A stretch of DNA of 64,000 bases from assembly GCF_905404315.1 (NCBI RefSeq), contig NC_066266.1, positions 6,889,501 through 6,953,500 of the forward strand. Reading direction: 5' to 3'. The position numbers were made by a program, and so were the translations under genes. A model generated the notes under the pieces. The model had not been told where the DNA came from. It worked only from the letters and a program-made list of their open reading frames with translations, and did no database searches. Origin of the DNA: Leptidea sinapis (Eukaryota > Arthropoda > Insecta > Lepidoptera > Pieridae). The number at the start of each line of letters is the position of its first letter. Positions within the stretch are counted from its first letter, which is position 1. Positions 23,660-34,800 of the stretch are shown piece after piece.

Positions 23660-24380
23660 CAAGTTTCTTGCGAATTTATTCCGCTTATGTTAATGTTATG
23701 ATAACGTTAATGTTCAAGTTTTCACTTATTATTACTTATATGACTATTATTACTCCAGGAGTGCAACCCGTATTTTTTTAAAAAGTAAAATTTCGATAAA
23801 ATAAGCTAAAGTAACCTTTACCACATAAAACTTCTCCTTACTTAACCCATAACTAAGGTGTATGTACTTACGTAACATGTTGCTATTGCACGGAAGCGGA
23901 CAGAGATTTTCAATACAGCAAGAGCACCGGTTACGCCGTGTTTTATGCTCCATCACCATAAAGTAGCGGATTTTACTAAACCTAACTTTATATCTGTTCC
24001 TCACACGCTACACAGTAGCAGGCCACATTGTGTTTCGAGTTAAATTATAACTGTACTCTGGCGTTTACATGTGACCCACTTTAGAAAAACGTTTCGGCTA
24101 TTACTGTCATAAATTACTAATTGTCAATCCCGACTGCATCCAGGCAGCGTGGAGGGCAACCCCTTTCATCTGATTCTTGAAACTGTGAACACGACGAAAA
24201 AATAGCGGCAAACTGTTAACCTCTATTTTCAGCAATGCACGCACACTTAAACAAAGCGACGTACCTACCTATCGTATGTGTAAGACGTGGCTTGTCACGT
24301 ACACTAAAGTAATAATCCTGGCCTGTTGTGATGCGTTACCTAACAGCAAGAATCTATCTATCAAAAAGTATAAATATCTA
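23660..24380. other. No gene seen
   Basis: A minus-strand ORF at 23750-24004 has no motif, no homologous look and no splice support. I regard it as chance. Confidence 0.3.
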
Positions 24381-24389
24381 AGCTTTCTA

Positions 24390-24960
24390 CATTATTGTTT
24401 AATCGCAGCATTTTTTTTTAAATTGTTGATTTAAATTCTCTTTTTCCGTGACAACGACACTGGTACTTTATTATGAGTAAAATTGACATGAAAGGCGTTG
24501 CCAAATCGCAAAAATAGCTCATAATTGAAACCATTCCCTAACGGTTTGCATAAATCTTTTATTTTCACAAAAACATATTATATGTCTACAGAATATGAGA
24601 AGAAAATTCATTTTTTCCTTACATTTCTAACTTTAATAGTCATTGCGAAAAGAAATCCCCAAAGTACCACTAACTCTTACAGTTGGAGCCAAGTTAATCA
24701 TTCAATCTAGATAAAAAATTTATGAAAAATTATCAACTGTTTACCAATACTGTTTAACATGACATAGATATACATTTCTTAATTTTGTAATAATAAATTG
24801 CTTAATGTTCGTAATAAATAAAAAAATCTTTTAATTCTGTATTAAAACTATGGCGATCTTCTGCGAGAGAGGTAACCTAGCTCCGCTCGATTCCTCAAAG
24901 CCGTTGGCTAGGTCTCCAGCCTTAAATGACTGAAATCCAGCCGGTATTCCATGCAAAGAA
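24390..24960 (+). repeat. Dispersed repeat family with GCGAGAGAGGTAACC, copy 1
   Basis: Shares ACAGTTGGAGCCA, TCATTCAATCTAGATAAAAA, AACTATGGCGATCTTCTGCG and GAGAGAGGTAACC with 31135-31460 and 53560-53885. The three copies lie in the same orientation. Family not identified. Confidence 0.55.
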
Positions 24961-24964
24961 ATCT

Positions 24965-25125
24965 CCCAGTGGCAAAATCAAATCGAAATCACTTTATTCA
25001 TGTAGGTCAATGACACTACGAATGTCAGAAATTGGCTTTTTCTTTTAATATTTACCACCACTACGGAAAAGGTTGAGCTTTTACGGGAAGAAGTGGCAAG
25101 AAACTCATTGCCACTCTTTTAAATT
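24965..25125 (-). mobile_element. LINE 3' tail (minus)
   Basis: The reversed form of the tail at 6440-6585: CAAATCGAAATCACTTTATT and AAGAAACTCATTGCCACTC. Confidence 0.55.
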
Positions 25126-25303
25126 TACAGCTTGAGTAAGCCAAATAAAAGTAAATGTGAATTAATAATTAACATGAAGCAGAGTTTCTGGTTACAGATT
25201 CATCCTGCCACTACAAGTAGTGTCTACTCTCTCAGTCCCATACAAGAAATTGCCCGAACAGCTCTATTCTGCAGTACAAAAATAGAATCATTATCATTAC
25301 TAT

Positions 25304-25679
25304 CACGGACGAGTAAAAAAAGATGGACTCCGCGCTGTGATATTAGCAAGAGAAGCACCGTTATGCTAGAGTGTGTGCGGTTACGGGGGATACTAGTTAC
25401 ACAATTTTTTCTCCCTTAAATAATCATATATGGCCACAAATACTTATATAGTATCGTTTTTACACATTTTAACAACGCACGACGGCATTTTTAAAATATT
25501 TTATTGAGACGCAAACTGAGCTGTCACAGACAATGATAATTCTCATAATGCCCGCCTACCGGCCTGTAGTAGTGTAAGTGTGTGCGTGGGGCCTATGTAT
25601 TTACACGTTAATCGGCTTGTTTTGGTGCTACACTGTTATGTAAGGTGACACAGAGTCCTTATTTTTTTACTTGTCCGTA
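25304..25679. mobile_element. 375-bp TIR element, copy 1, with 8-bp target duplication
   Basis: Starts CACGGACGAGTAAAAAAAGA and ends with its inverted partner (ATTTTTTTACTTGTCCGTA). ATTACTAT at 25296-25303 is repeated exactly at 25680-25687, marking the insertion. It has no transposase ORF. An 8-bp duplication and CA ends suggest hAT-like mobilisation. Confidence 0.85.
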
Positions 25680-25689
25680 ATTACTATCA

Positions 25690-26115
25690 GTAGCATTAAC
25701 CCATAGTATTATACTATGACCTAATAAACAACTTATGGGACACTTTAACTGGTAACTTTTTAAGCAATTCTCAAATTATGCAGGTTACAAGATCGTGTGT
25801 ATTCTTTTATGTTCATTATATACTCCGAGGCTCCTTATTTAAAAAAATACTCCAAATACTCCTTTTTTGTTTTTTTATTTGTAAAGGTATAATCACTCCC
25901 AATTCTAGATTAAATTTTGTAGTAAGCAAAGTTACAAGGATAAATAAATAAATAATCCGTGTCTTTTTATATATTTATTACTTTTTTTAACTAACAACTA
26001 TTTCATATTTTTCTACTTAGACATTAACAATAGCTAAGGTACAAAATAAGGCTTGTGAAGGTGAAGAGGCTTATCTTAAGGCAGTTCTTGCTTACCGTGT
26101 CTCTAAATTAATTAT
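25690..26115. other. No gene seen
   Basis: AT-rich with homopolymer runs and no feature I can support. Confidence 0.35.
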
Positions 26116-26118
26116 TTA

Positions 26119-26193
26119 CAGTTAAACTTTAGTTACAACTACTGACATAGATTAACTAACAGTTAACTTTAGTTACAACTAATGACATAGATT
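26119..26193. repeat. Tandem duplication, period about 41 bp
   Basis: The first unit carries ACTTTAGTTACAACTACTGA and is followed at once by a near-identical copy with one A/C change and a few small differences. Confidence 0.75.
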
Positions 26194-26194
26194 G

Positions 26195-27955
26195 GTCGTG
26201 TGCAAAATTTACATTAAGTAAAGCGTTTCTTTTCATTTAAGCGGATTCACTAATTACTAAATATAAGTAACAATTAGTAGATACGATAGTAATTTATTAT
26301 ACGTACCCATATATACACAAAACCGGATTTCATTTCCTGGTCAAAAAACTTTTTCAATAAAAGGTTTTTTTTATTAGATTTAGAGTTGGATATTTTTTCA
26401 AATGTTAAATACAGCATCAGATAGGGTCACCTGCAGGAGTATTCAAAACATGGTAACATCCATCGCAATTCGCAATCACATACATCAAATCGGTGAAACT
26501 AAATTAGTAAAATATATCGCAACACACTAAGCGTTGAAATATGAACAGATAACGTGCGAGTTGAATGCAGAGTTCAGAAATGCGATAGTGCTGTGACCTG
26601 ACTATGATTGATGACGATAATCATGAGTGTGTCGATAAATTTAAACAACGCCTTAAGTATTTAACACTAGATAGAAATGATGAAAAAAGGTAATGAAATA
26701 ATTAAATTTAAAATTTTTGTTCTGCCTTTCTTTAACACACATGTCTAAACTGTGTACTCCATTTCTCGTACTTGGTGATGAATAAAAACTAGATTTTTTC
26801 GGACCGGAACCTGATGGGCTCGGATCAAAAGACAATATAGAAGCGCAACTTTAGTGTTTACGCGATTATACGGTAAGCAACGACTACGGCACAGCACTAC
26901 ACTATAAGGCGAGGCGTGCGGAGAGCAGGGGCCCCGACTGCATTCCACTCGCGATACTGTACATACCGAGGTTTACCTATACCACTAAATATAAATCGTC
27001 AAAGAGCACTTTTTAATCAAGAAACAGACTGTCAGACTAGTATGAATTTGAAGAAAGATGAGATAAGCTCTTCATAACATAATATGCTATGAACTCACCG
27101 ACTTTTTTTGTGGTTTAGTTTATTTGTAACTCATATTTTATCAATAAACATTCTACGAATTTTTATAAGTAAGTGTAAGTTTTTAATTTTTATTTATATA
27201 CAAAACCACGAGTGAAGTACAGTGAAAAGATCTGGGTTCTGTTAGTATCGTGAAATAGCAACTAAAATACGAAAAACTTAGATAATTTATACATCTAGAT
27301 AAAGTCTCTTGATGTTAGACAACCGATAAAAACAGGCTGGGTTTATTTATTACTTTTATCTACACCTATGCTTTAATTCGTCAATTAAAGAATCTGAAGC
27401 AATTAGCTTATTGCCAACATTAAAACACCAAATGTTCTAATAACCATTACATCATCCAAAAGAGTGTTGTAATGTTGTACTGAATTTCATAACAACACTC
27501 ATATTTTTTTTTCATTCCCTTCATGCTCAAAGAGTTTTAACAGACAGCCACATTTTTATTGCTCGATGCGTGGCATCTGTATGAATTTCAAAAAAAAAAA
27601 CATTTTTGTTTACGCGCGTTCCACACCACCAGATCGTCGCGCGCCGTAAAAAAAGTAGGTTATTCGAATCCCCGCCATTTTTCTTCGATATTGTTATTGT
27701 TTTGTTTACAAAAAATGAGCGATTAATTTCCAAAAGAACATAATATTCAAGTGAATTTTAATTATTTCACTATACAAAATGTAAATTACTACTAAAATAA
27801 ATAATTATTTCATTAATACTTAGTTTATTTGTATATAATCAGTAATACCTAGATGATATTAGGTTACTACTAGGACTGGCTGTTTTAATGTTAGCAGTAA
27901 GCTAACTGTTTCAGAATCTTTTAGAGGATTCATATTATGGGTGTAGATAAAGTCT
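26195..27955. other. No gene seen; few repeat pieces
   Basis: Bases 27295-27345 match the repeat at 9340. A GC-richer spot (26880-26960) and one with CG-rich words (27600-27690) have no supported function. Confidence 0.35.
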
Positions 27956-27957
27956 TG

Positions 27958-28080
27958 TATGCAACTGTTGATAATTAGATATTAAAACACTCATGTGATA
28001 CTATTATCACACTCGGCTTCGCCTCGTGAGATAAATCCACATTCGTGTTTTAATAACCCTTATTATACAACAGTTGCATA
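27958..28080. mobile_element. 123-bp palindromic TIR element (MITE)
   Basis: TATGCAACTGTTG at the left end is exactly inverted (CAACAGTTGCATA) at the right end. ATTAAAACAC and GTGTTTTAAT extend the pairing, and a GCTTCGCCTCGTGAG centre remains. A half-element may be at 29127-29140. Confidence 0.7.
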
Positions 28081-28084
28081 AATA

Positions 28085-28620
28085 ACTATAGTGTGCGTGA
28101 TAAGCTACGTCTAACACTCGAGATTTAAATGATACTTTCGGTTAACTGTTACAGTCTATCTAGATGCATAAACGATCTAAGTGAAAAGGAATTAGACGTC
28201 AAGTTAACAAACTAATCTATCATTAGTGTCGAATGTCAAACTGTCGAGAATTTCTGGCTGGTTACATGAATCATGGTCACTGCAGTTTTGCTGTGACCAT
28301 AATTTACATAACCTTAGAAATAAAAATTACTAGATATATATTGAACACAAAAATTGCCAAAAATCGTTAAAACATATCATTTAGGGAGCCCCGACATAAG
28401 TTTCCATATAATTTTTAATATTTAGATTAGTTTTTTGTATGGTTCTTGTTTTATATCAAAGATGGCGCTGTAGTCTTGACTATAGAAGCGAAAACTTCTA
28501 AAAAGGATCTCGAAACGTCGGGTTAGCTAAAATAAACAAAAAATTAAATTTTTCGTAAAATCTAATGCAAGCGTTGTATTTAAATGTGTAACAATTGCGT
28601 TAATCAAATAAAATACTAAA
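28085..28620. other. No gene seen; downstream flank of the EF-hand gene
   Basis: Holds a repeat piece at 28090-28190 (TAAACGATCTAAGT) and a short hairpin (ATGGTCAC/GTGACCAT at 28273-28300). It probably includes the 3' UTR region of the gene near 28600. Confidence 0.35.
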
Positions 28621-28628
28621 CATTTTTT

Positions 28629-28634
28629 TTTATT
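28629..28634 (-). terminator. Candidate poly(A) signal of the EF-hand gene
   Basis: AATAAA on the minus strand lies only a few bases after the stop codon. That is very close, so it is a candidate only. The next downstream TTTATT-type motifs lie around 28600-28612. Confidence 0.3.
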
Positions 28635-28639
28635 TTAGT

Positions 28640-28864
28640 TTATACAATGACTGAATGCCTATTGGTTTTCTTATCGGGCGCATAAGTTTCAAGCTTGGCT
28701 GGTTCAGTGTTGAGCGCGCTGTAGTCGATAGGATATGGGGGCTGCGGTAGAGGGCACTTGGGTGGGACCAGAACCCACTGCCCTGGTCCGTTGGGGTTCT
28801 TGCCCATGAGCCAGTTGATGTAACAATGTACGTAAGCCCCGTAGTCCAAGATGAGGTAGCCATT
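28640..28864 (-). CDS. EF-hand gene exon 7 (last coding exon)
   Basis: The exon is 225 bp including the stop (TAA at 28642-28640), with acceptor TTGTTTTAG. It encodes residues 336-409. EF-4 (331-342) lacks most ligands. The C-terminal motif NPNGPGQWVLVP at 358-369 is followed by a roughly 40-residue tail rich in Pro, Tyr and Lys ending HSVIV. Base composition is clearly more GC-rich than the flanks, as expected for coding sequence in an AT-rich genome. Confidence 0.87.
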   Translation of the reverse strand, partial: NGYLILDYGAYVHCYINWLMGKNPNGPGQWVLVPPKCPLPQPPYPIDYSALNTEPAKLETYAPDKKTNRHSVIV

Positions 28865-31800
28865 CTAAAACAAAACAAATTAAATTTGAATTGGTAAGCA
28901 CCTATGTACCGATTTATGGCTGAAACTGGATAAACAGTATGATTGCTGGAATTGGAATCATACTGTGTCTGTAGCACACACGCACGCAAGAAGATATTAT
29001 TCTTTGGCGCAATAAAACAAAAATCCCAAAAAAAATATTCCTCATTCTATTTTAAGTTTGTAGAAGAAACAATATTATAATAGAGAAGGTATTAAATACA
29101 AATTATAACTTCAATAACAGTATTTTATGCAACAGTTGTATAAGAAGTGTCAAAAAACGCGAGTGTGGTAGGGTAGTGCAATGAATGACACCACGAGCGT
29201 ATTTTGGCTTAGTTATACAAATGTGTCTCGTAAAATATTTTTTCTACGACTTGGTAATTTCATTTAACAAACAAATACCATTAGTCTGCGAGTTGCCGCT
29301 TAGCGGCAGTTTTCAATATCGTATCTTTAGTTACGGATACATTGCTATCATCGTTTAATGACAAGATCTTATCTATCCATAGATATGTCCAATATAGTTA
29401 TAGTCCAATGCTTTATGTTGATAGGTTATTGAAATGTAAGTAAGCGTAAAAGGATAGATTTTTCTACCTCTAGTAAGTTAAACTAAGATAGGTTATTGAA
29501 AACGGCCGTAAATGGGAAAGAAATGTTTTTTAAGCATAGGTACCCACCTATCTTTGGTGAGTGGTTTAAGTAGAAATTAATTCAACGAATGGCAAAGATT
29601 AATACCCATACAGCCAACGCGGGAAATGTGAAAAAACAAAATACCTCGAAGCATCCTGGCAAATTATATCAACAAGTTTTTTTTTTCTTAAGTTAAAATG
29701 TTTAGTCTTATATCAAGAAGAGTTATTAGTTTTTGCCCATTCTTTCGATTGGCATCATAAGAGTAGGGGTGTTTTGTTTTACATTTAAGTCGGTTCGATT
29801 CCCAGACGAGGCAAGCAATTTTTAGAAAATCTTTGAATGCAGAATTACTAACTTTCAAAAAATGACAAAGTTTTCTTTCAGTAAAATAGCCTATCTTCGA
29901 TATTAAAGGTACTTTCCCTTCATGTCCCATAACTTTGGGACACCCTGTATACTGACATGAAACTCCCAGCCAATCAACAACAAAATTTAAATTAAACAGA
30001 CTTACTCCCGTCATTCTATTGAATGCCGTATCGATAATCTCTTCAACTCTGCTTGCAGCGATCCCGATGACGGAACGATAAAAAGCTGCCAATGCTTCCT
30101 TCGTAATATCACCCGCGTCTGTAATAAAAAGGAAGCCAAATTCAACAATGTGTTTAACCAACATAAAAAAAAAATTGCGTGTGTACAAAGTAAACATGCC
30201 TCTAAACTGCATATGAAGTCTTGGTACATGTTGCTAGGATGACACATGATTTCAACCGCTATGAAAGACATTACTAACACCGCTACCATATTTATATTCT
30301 CCTGGTGTCTATGCACTTTTATAAGTGTCGTGTGTATGACATAAGAATATATTAAGGCGAAGAGTAAGCAGAAAACATCCAAACAAGGTGTTTTTAGACA
30401 AGTTTTTTCGGTTTTTTTTTTATATCGAGAAAACTTATTTCATTAATGTTAACATAAAATAGTCATTTATCTGTAAAGGCAGTCCCTTCAGCAGACCATA
30501 CATAGTGTCATGTCTTACGGAATTATATTGTGGGGTAGGGCTGCAGATATTGAAAACATATTTGTGCTGCAGAAAAGAGCAATTCGAGCAGTCTATAAAA
30601 TGCGTTCAAGGGATTGATTGAGAGAAAAGTTTAGTGAAATTGCCAGTACACTGCCAGTACATATACGAGAACCTCCTATACGCCCATAAAAATATTAGCC
30701 AATTTAAAAAGAAAAGTGATGTACACAGTGTCAATACTCGAAACAAACATAAACTCGCAATTCCATCTACTAGGCTCCGTAAAATTGCTAAATCTTTTAA
30801 AGTGGATTGTGTTATATTTTATAATAAACTCCCAAATGAAATTAAAATATTACCTATTAAAAAATTTAAATGTATCGTAAAAAATAAATTAACATCTAAG
30901 GCCTATTATAATGTGAAAGATTATTTGAATGATAAAGATAGTTGGAATTAATGTTAAAATTTTTGTTAATGAATATTGTTATACTCATTTGAATGCTATT
31001 GTAGCTTTTGTACTTCATCCTGACTTGCACTAAATAACTTATAAAGTTTTACAGTGAATAAAGATTTTTTGACTTTGACATTGACTTTGACATATTATAG
31101 AAAAAAGATAAAACAATATTTTTTCATTACATTTCCTCGTAACATGATTATTTTTCAATCGATTTAAAGCATTTATTTTCAATATTATATGACTACAGAA
31201 AATGAAAAGAAAAACATTCAATTCACCAAATTCTCACCTCCCACCCTAACTCTTCAGTTGGAGCCATGCTAATCTATTCAATCTAGATAAAAATTATTAG
31301 AAAAATTATTAATTGTTTACCAATACTATAAAACATGACAGCTTTGTTATTTTTGGAAAGAAAGTTGTATTATGTTGTATTCTAATTCTGAATTAAAACT
31401 ATGGCTACCTTGCGCGAGAGAGGTAACCTCGCTGCGCTCGATTCCTGAAGGTCTCTGCATCGTTTCAGACCCTTAACTAATCGTTTTATATCAAAGCAAC
31501 TCTGTTTTTTTATTCGTGAGTGTATTGAGAGAATTGATATGAAATACGTGTGGTTTGATCAAATTGTTGCTCACGGATCCTCTTTGTGACACATCGACTC
31601 TTTCAGATCGGGGATCTAGGTACTGAAGAGAAGGTTTAATTATTGAAAAAATGTATAAAACTGTGATGTTTAGACTGCAGATAACATCACGACATATCCT
31701 TTTGAAACCATTTTTAAAGGCATTAAAATACCCACTAAATTAATTTTTAATTTAAAAACTTAAACCAAGACTTAAACTAAGACTGTAAAAACAAACCGGA

Positions 31801-34800
31801 TGTATTCAGTGAATATAGGCTGTCGGATTTAAACTTAAATCAAGAGGCAGACAAAAATAAGAACATGAAGGAATACGAGATGGTTTTCTATTAGGCATGG
31901 AGAACATTTCAATTCAACTGCCGACGCTGAAATGCTTTGAGCCTGATGTTCTACAACTTAATAAATAACTCATGTAAAATGAATTTAAAAATATTAGAAT
32001 ATCTTAAAGTCAATCAAATTATCACGACAATATAATAGAGTTATAGTTATTATTGAAATGGGATCACACTGGAAGCACCTGTCTAGACGAATTTCAATAA
32101 AAATTCACGCTAAAAGGTTTATAGCGAGAATACATGTATTTTGGGATCCACTGAAAGAAGTGGCGTACACCATGGAAACTTATTAATAATTGTAGAACAT
32201 AACAAAACTAAGAAGAAATCGTAAGTAAGTCTAAAAAAGAAGAAGAAAAAAGATATGCCTATAAGTAAAATATAACCTAAAATTATTAATCAATATCTAT
32301 TGTTCAATCAATAATTTGTATCTTATATCTATGTATAATTAGTGTCTGCTAAAAGATAATATAATATACATGTGGAAGGTTGGCCAGCAGCTAATAATTG
32401 AGGATTCACAATTCATTCTTTTTACAAGCAGGTATCGAATCTTTTAAAGATTACTACTAAGACTTACCTACTGATTTTTGTATCAAAAAACTATAATAAT
32501 TTTATTGAATCTCATTGTGAATTACTACTGAAATACTGATATGAGTAGGTATAGATATTTTGATGGTGTCGGAATATCCTTAAAAAAATTAGTGTCAGTA
32601 ATGTATGTCAATTGCGCAAAACGTTTCGTTAGTGCAAGAGTATAATTAATATAAACTTAACTTGTAAGATGCTTCCTTAATTTTTTAAATTATGTGAGTC
32701 CATTCTCGCCATCCTCCTTTAACAGACCAACAGAGGTAAGACAAAATGTTCCTATACTAAGCCTTATCACATAAAGAATTTTTCTATTCACTTCTAGAGG
32801 TAGTGACAGAAAGCTAAAATAAAGTCGAAAAAAAATAGTGAAAACTTAACATTAACGTTGAGCGTTTCTGAATATTTTGGAATGTTTAGGAAATAATTTC
32901 CCACGAATTGCTTAATTTTTGAGTATAAAACTACTAGCATTTATGTGGTTAAATACAAAATTCAATTTATTGCGCTATCGTACACAATAATGACAATTTA
33001 TATTACATAAAATATCACTTCAAAACTATTACAAATAAGTATTTACATTAAAAAGTTTATCTCTCAGTAAAATCAACTTTCATCCATAACTTCAACGACC
33101 GCCTTACGAATTTTCGATCAGGCCTGACGTGAGTTTAACATTTTGTACCCATCCCAAGACATGTGCTCAACATTGTTAAAGAAGTTTTTACTACAAAAAA
33201 AAATATCGTGATGCTCTTAAAGATTCTTTTCATTAGGGAATTTTGCTTTCAAATGACTTTTTAATGTGAATGAGTATCAATATTAACGGAGCACTCAAGA
33301 ATATTGCAGTTCTCATTTTGAAATAGAGCTCTGAAGAGACAAATCATGACGATAAATTGTGGAGTACTCTTATGTCTCAACACTCAACGTTTAACTTTAC
33401 TTCCACTTATGGTAGGCACCTATTTAAAGGCATAAAAGGCATTTATTTTCTCAAAATTGATTTCTTTAGATTTTTTTTATGTCATTTCTAATAACTATTA
33501 GATACTACTACCGCTTCGGAAACAAATGGCGCTCTGAGAGAGAAGAAGCGGCGCAAGAAACTCTCCCAGCATTCTTTTTTTGCGCTCTTTTCAATAAACA
33601 TACAATAATGTACAGTCATTTGTATCGCTATAAAATAATCACAATCTAGTCCCAGGCTGTCCGATCATTTAGATATTCAGCAGTGGAGTTATAGGATTTA
33701 CGACAGAGCCATTTTTTTTATATATAAAGTAAACAAATACTTCGTTTTTAATCGTCACATTTTGGTCTTAATAGTGATTTTCATTATTATAACACTAGAA
33801 ATAAGGGATTGCTTGTAACTTATTCTAGTAGGCTTTATAAGATACATATTGGCTATATAGGTATATGTATACAGTTTTATAATAAAGTCCCAGCCACTGT
33901 TCAGGCATTATCTATAAATAAATTTAAATATTTTATTAAAAATAGCTCTGTCGTCAATTCTCCTACTCTACAAATTTGAGAGAGGAAGAATTTCGTAAAG
34001 GGCGGCCTTCAGCTGCCGACAACGAAAATAATGTGACTACTGTTAAGCAGCTAATTGAAGAAAACCCGCGGATTACCTATGAGACAATTCGAAGACTAGT
34101 GGGGATTTGTTGTCGTTGGATCCCTCGTGAACTGACAGCGGAGCAGAAGCGGGCTCGCATGGAATGGTGCTCACAGATGCTAATGAAGAATACCACGGAC
34201 AATCTAATGCTGTCTATGACATTGTCACAGTAGACAAAACGTAGATTTATTGTTTGAACCCGAAAAACAAAAGCAATCTTTTGAATGGGTGTTTGAAAAT
34301 GAGAACAGGCCAACAAAAGTGAGGCAGGCGAGAAACGTTCTTGTTTTAAAAAATGGTTCGATCACATGAAAAATTGTTTAAAATGAAAAGAAGAGTATTT
34401 TGAAAAGCTATAAACATAATATTTTGGTTATAATATGTTATTTTTTAAAGTTACGCAAAACGTTTAGTGTGACCTTACGTATTATATAAAAGCTTACTGC
34501 ATCTGTCAACCACATGGAAGAGAATTTTGCAAAAATACTGCAAATAGAGCGGCAGATCCGAGAATCTGTTGAGGTCGGCCAGAAGTAGCGCCCATCTCGC
34601 AAGCCATCCTTCCAGGGTAGTTCTGCCCGGGACTTCACCAGCATCTGGTCCGCACACACGGCGGTAGTACGGGATTTCAGACCACCTGTCAAATATTCAA
34701 AGTAAAAAAATAATCGTTTAGCATGTTTAACTGTTTTTTTATATATTTCATCTTCTTTCAGGATGTAGGCGAGGCCACGAGCATGCGATCCATCTTATAA

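Noticed and set aside
26745..26948. 67-codon minus ORF in a GC-richer spot as an exon
   Set aside because: No splice borders that keep a sensible frame and no recognisable protein features.
28273..28300. ATGGTCAC/GTGACCAT hairpin as a regulatory site
   Set aside because: Only 8 bp arms in a 28-bp span, so chance is a fair explanation.
28630..28989. 119-codon minus ORF over the last exon
   Set aside because: Wrong frame; the spliced frame ending in HSVIV is supported by phase and by the EF-hand family pattern.
29688..30212. 174-codon minus ORF treated as a single gene
   Set aside because: Only the part 30006-30118 is exon 6. The remainder is intron read-through on both sides of clear splice sites.
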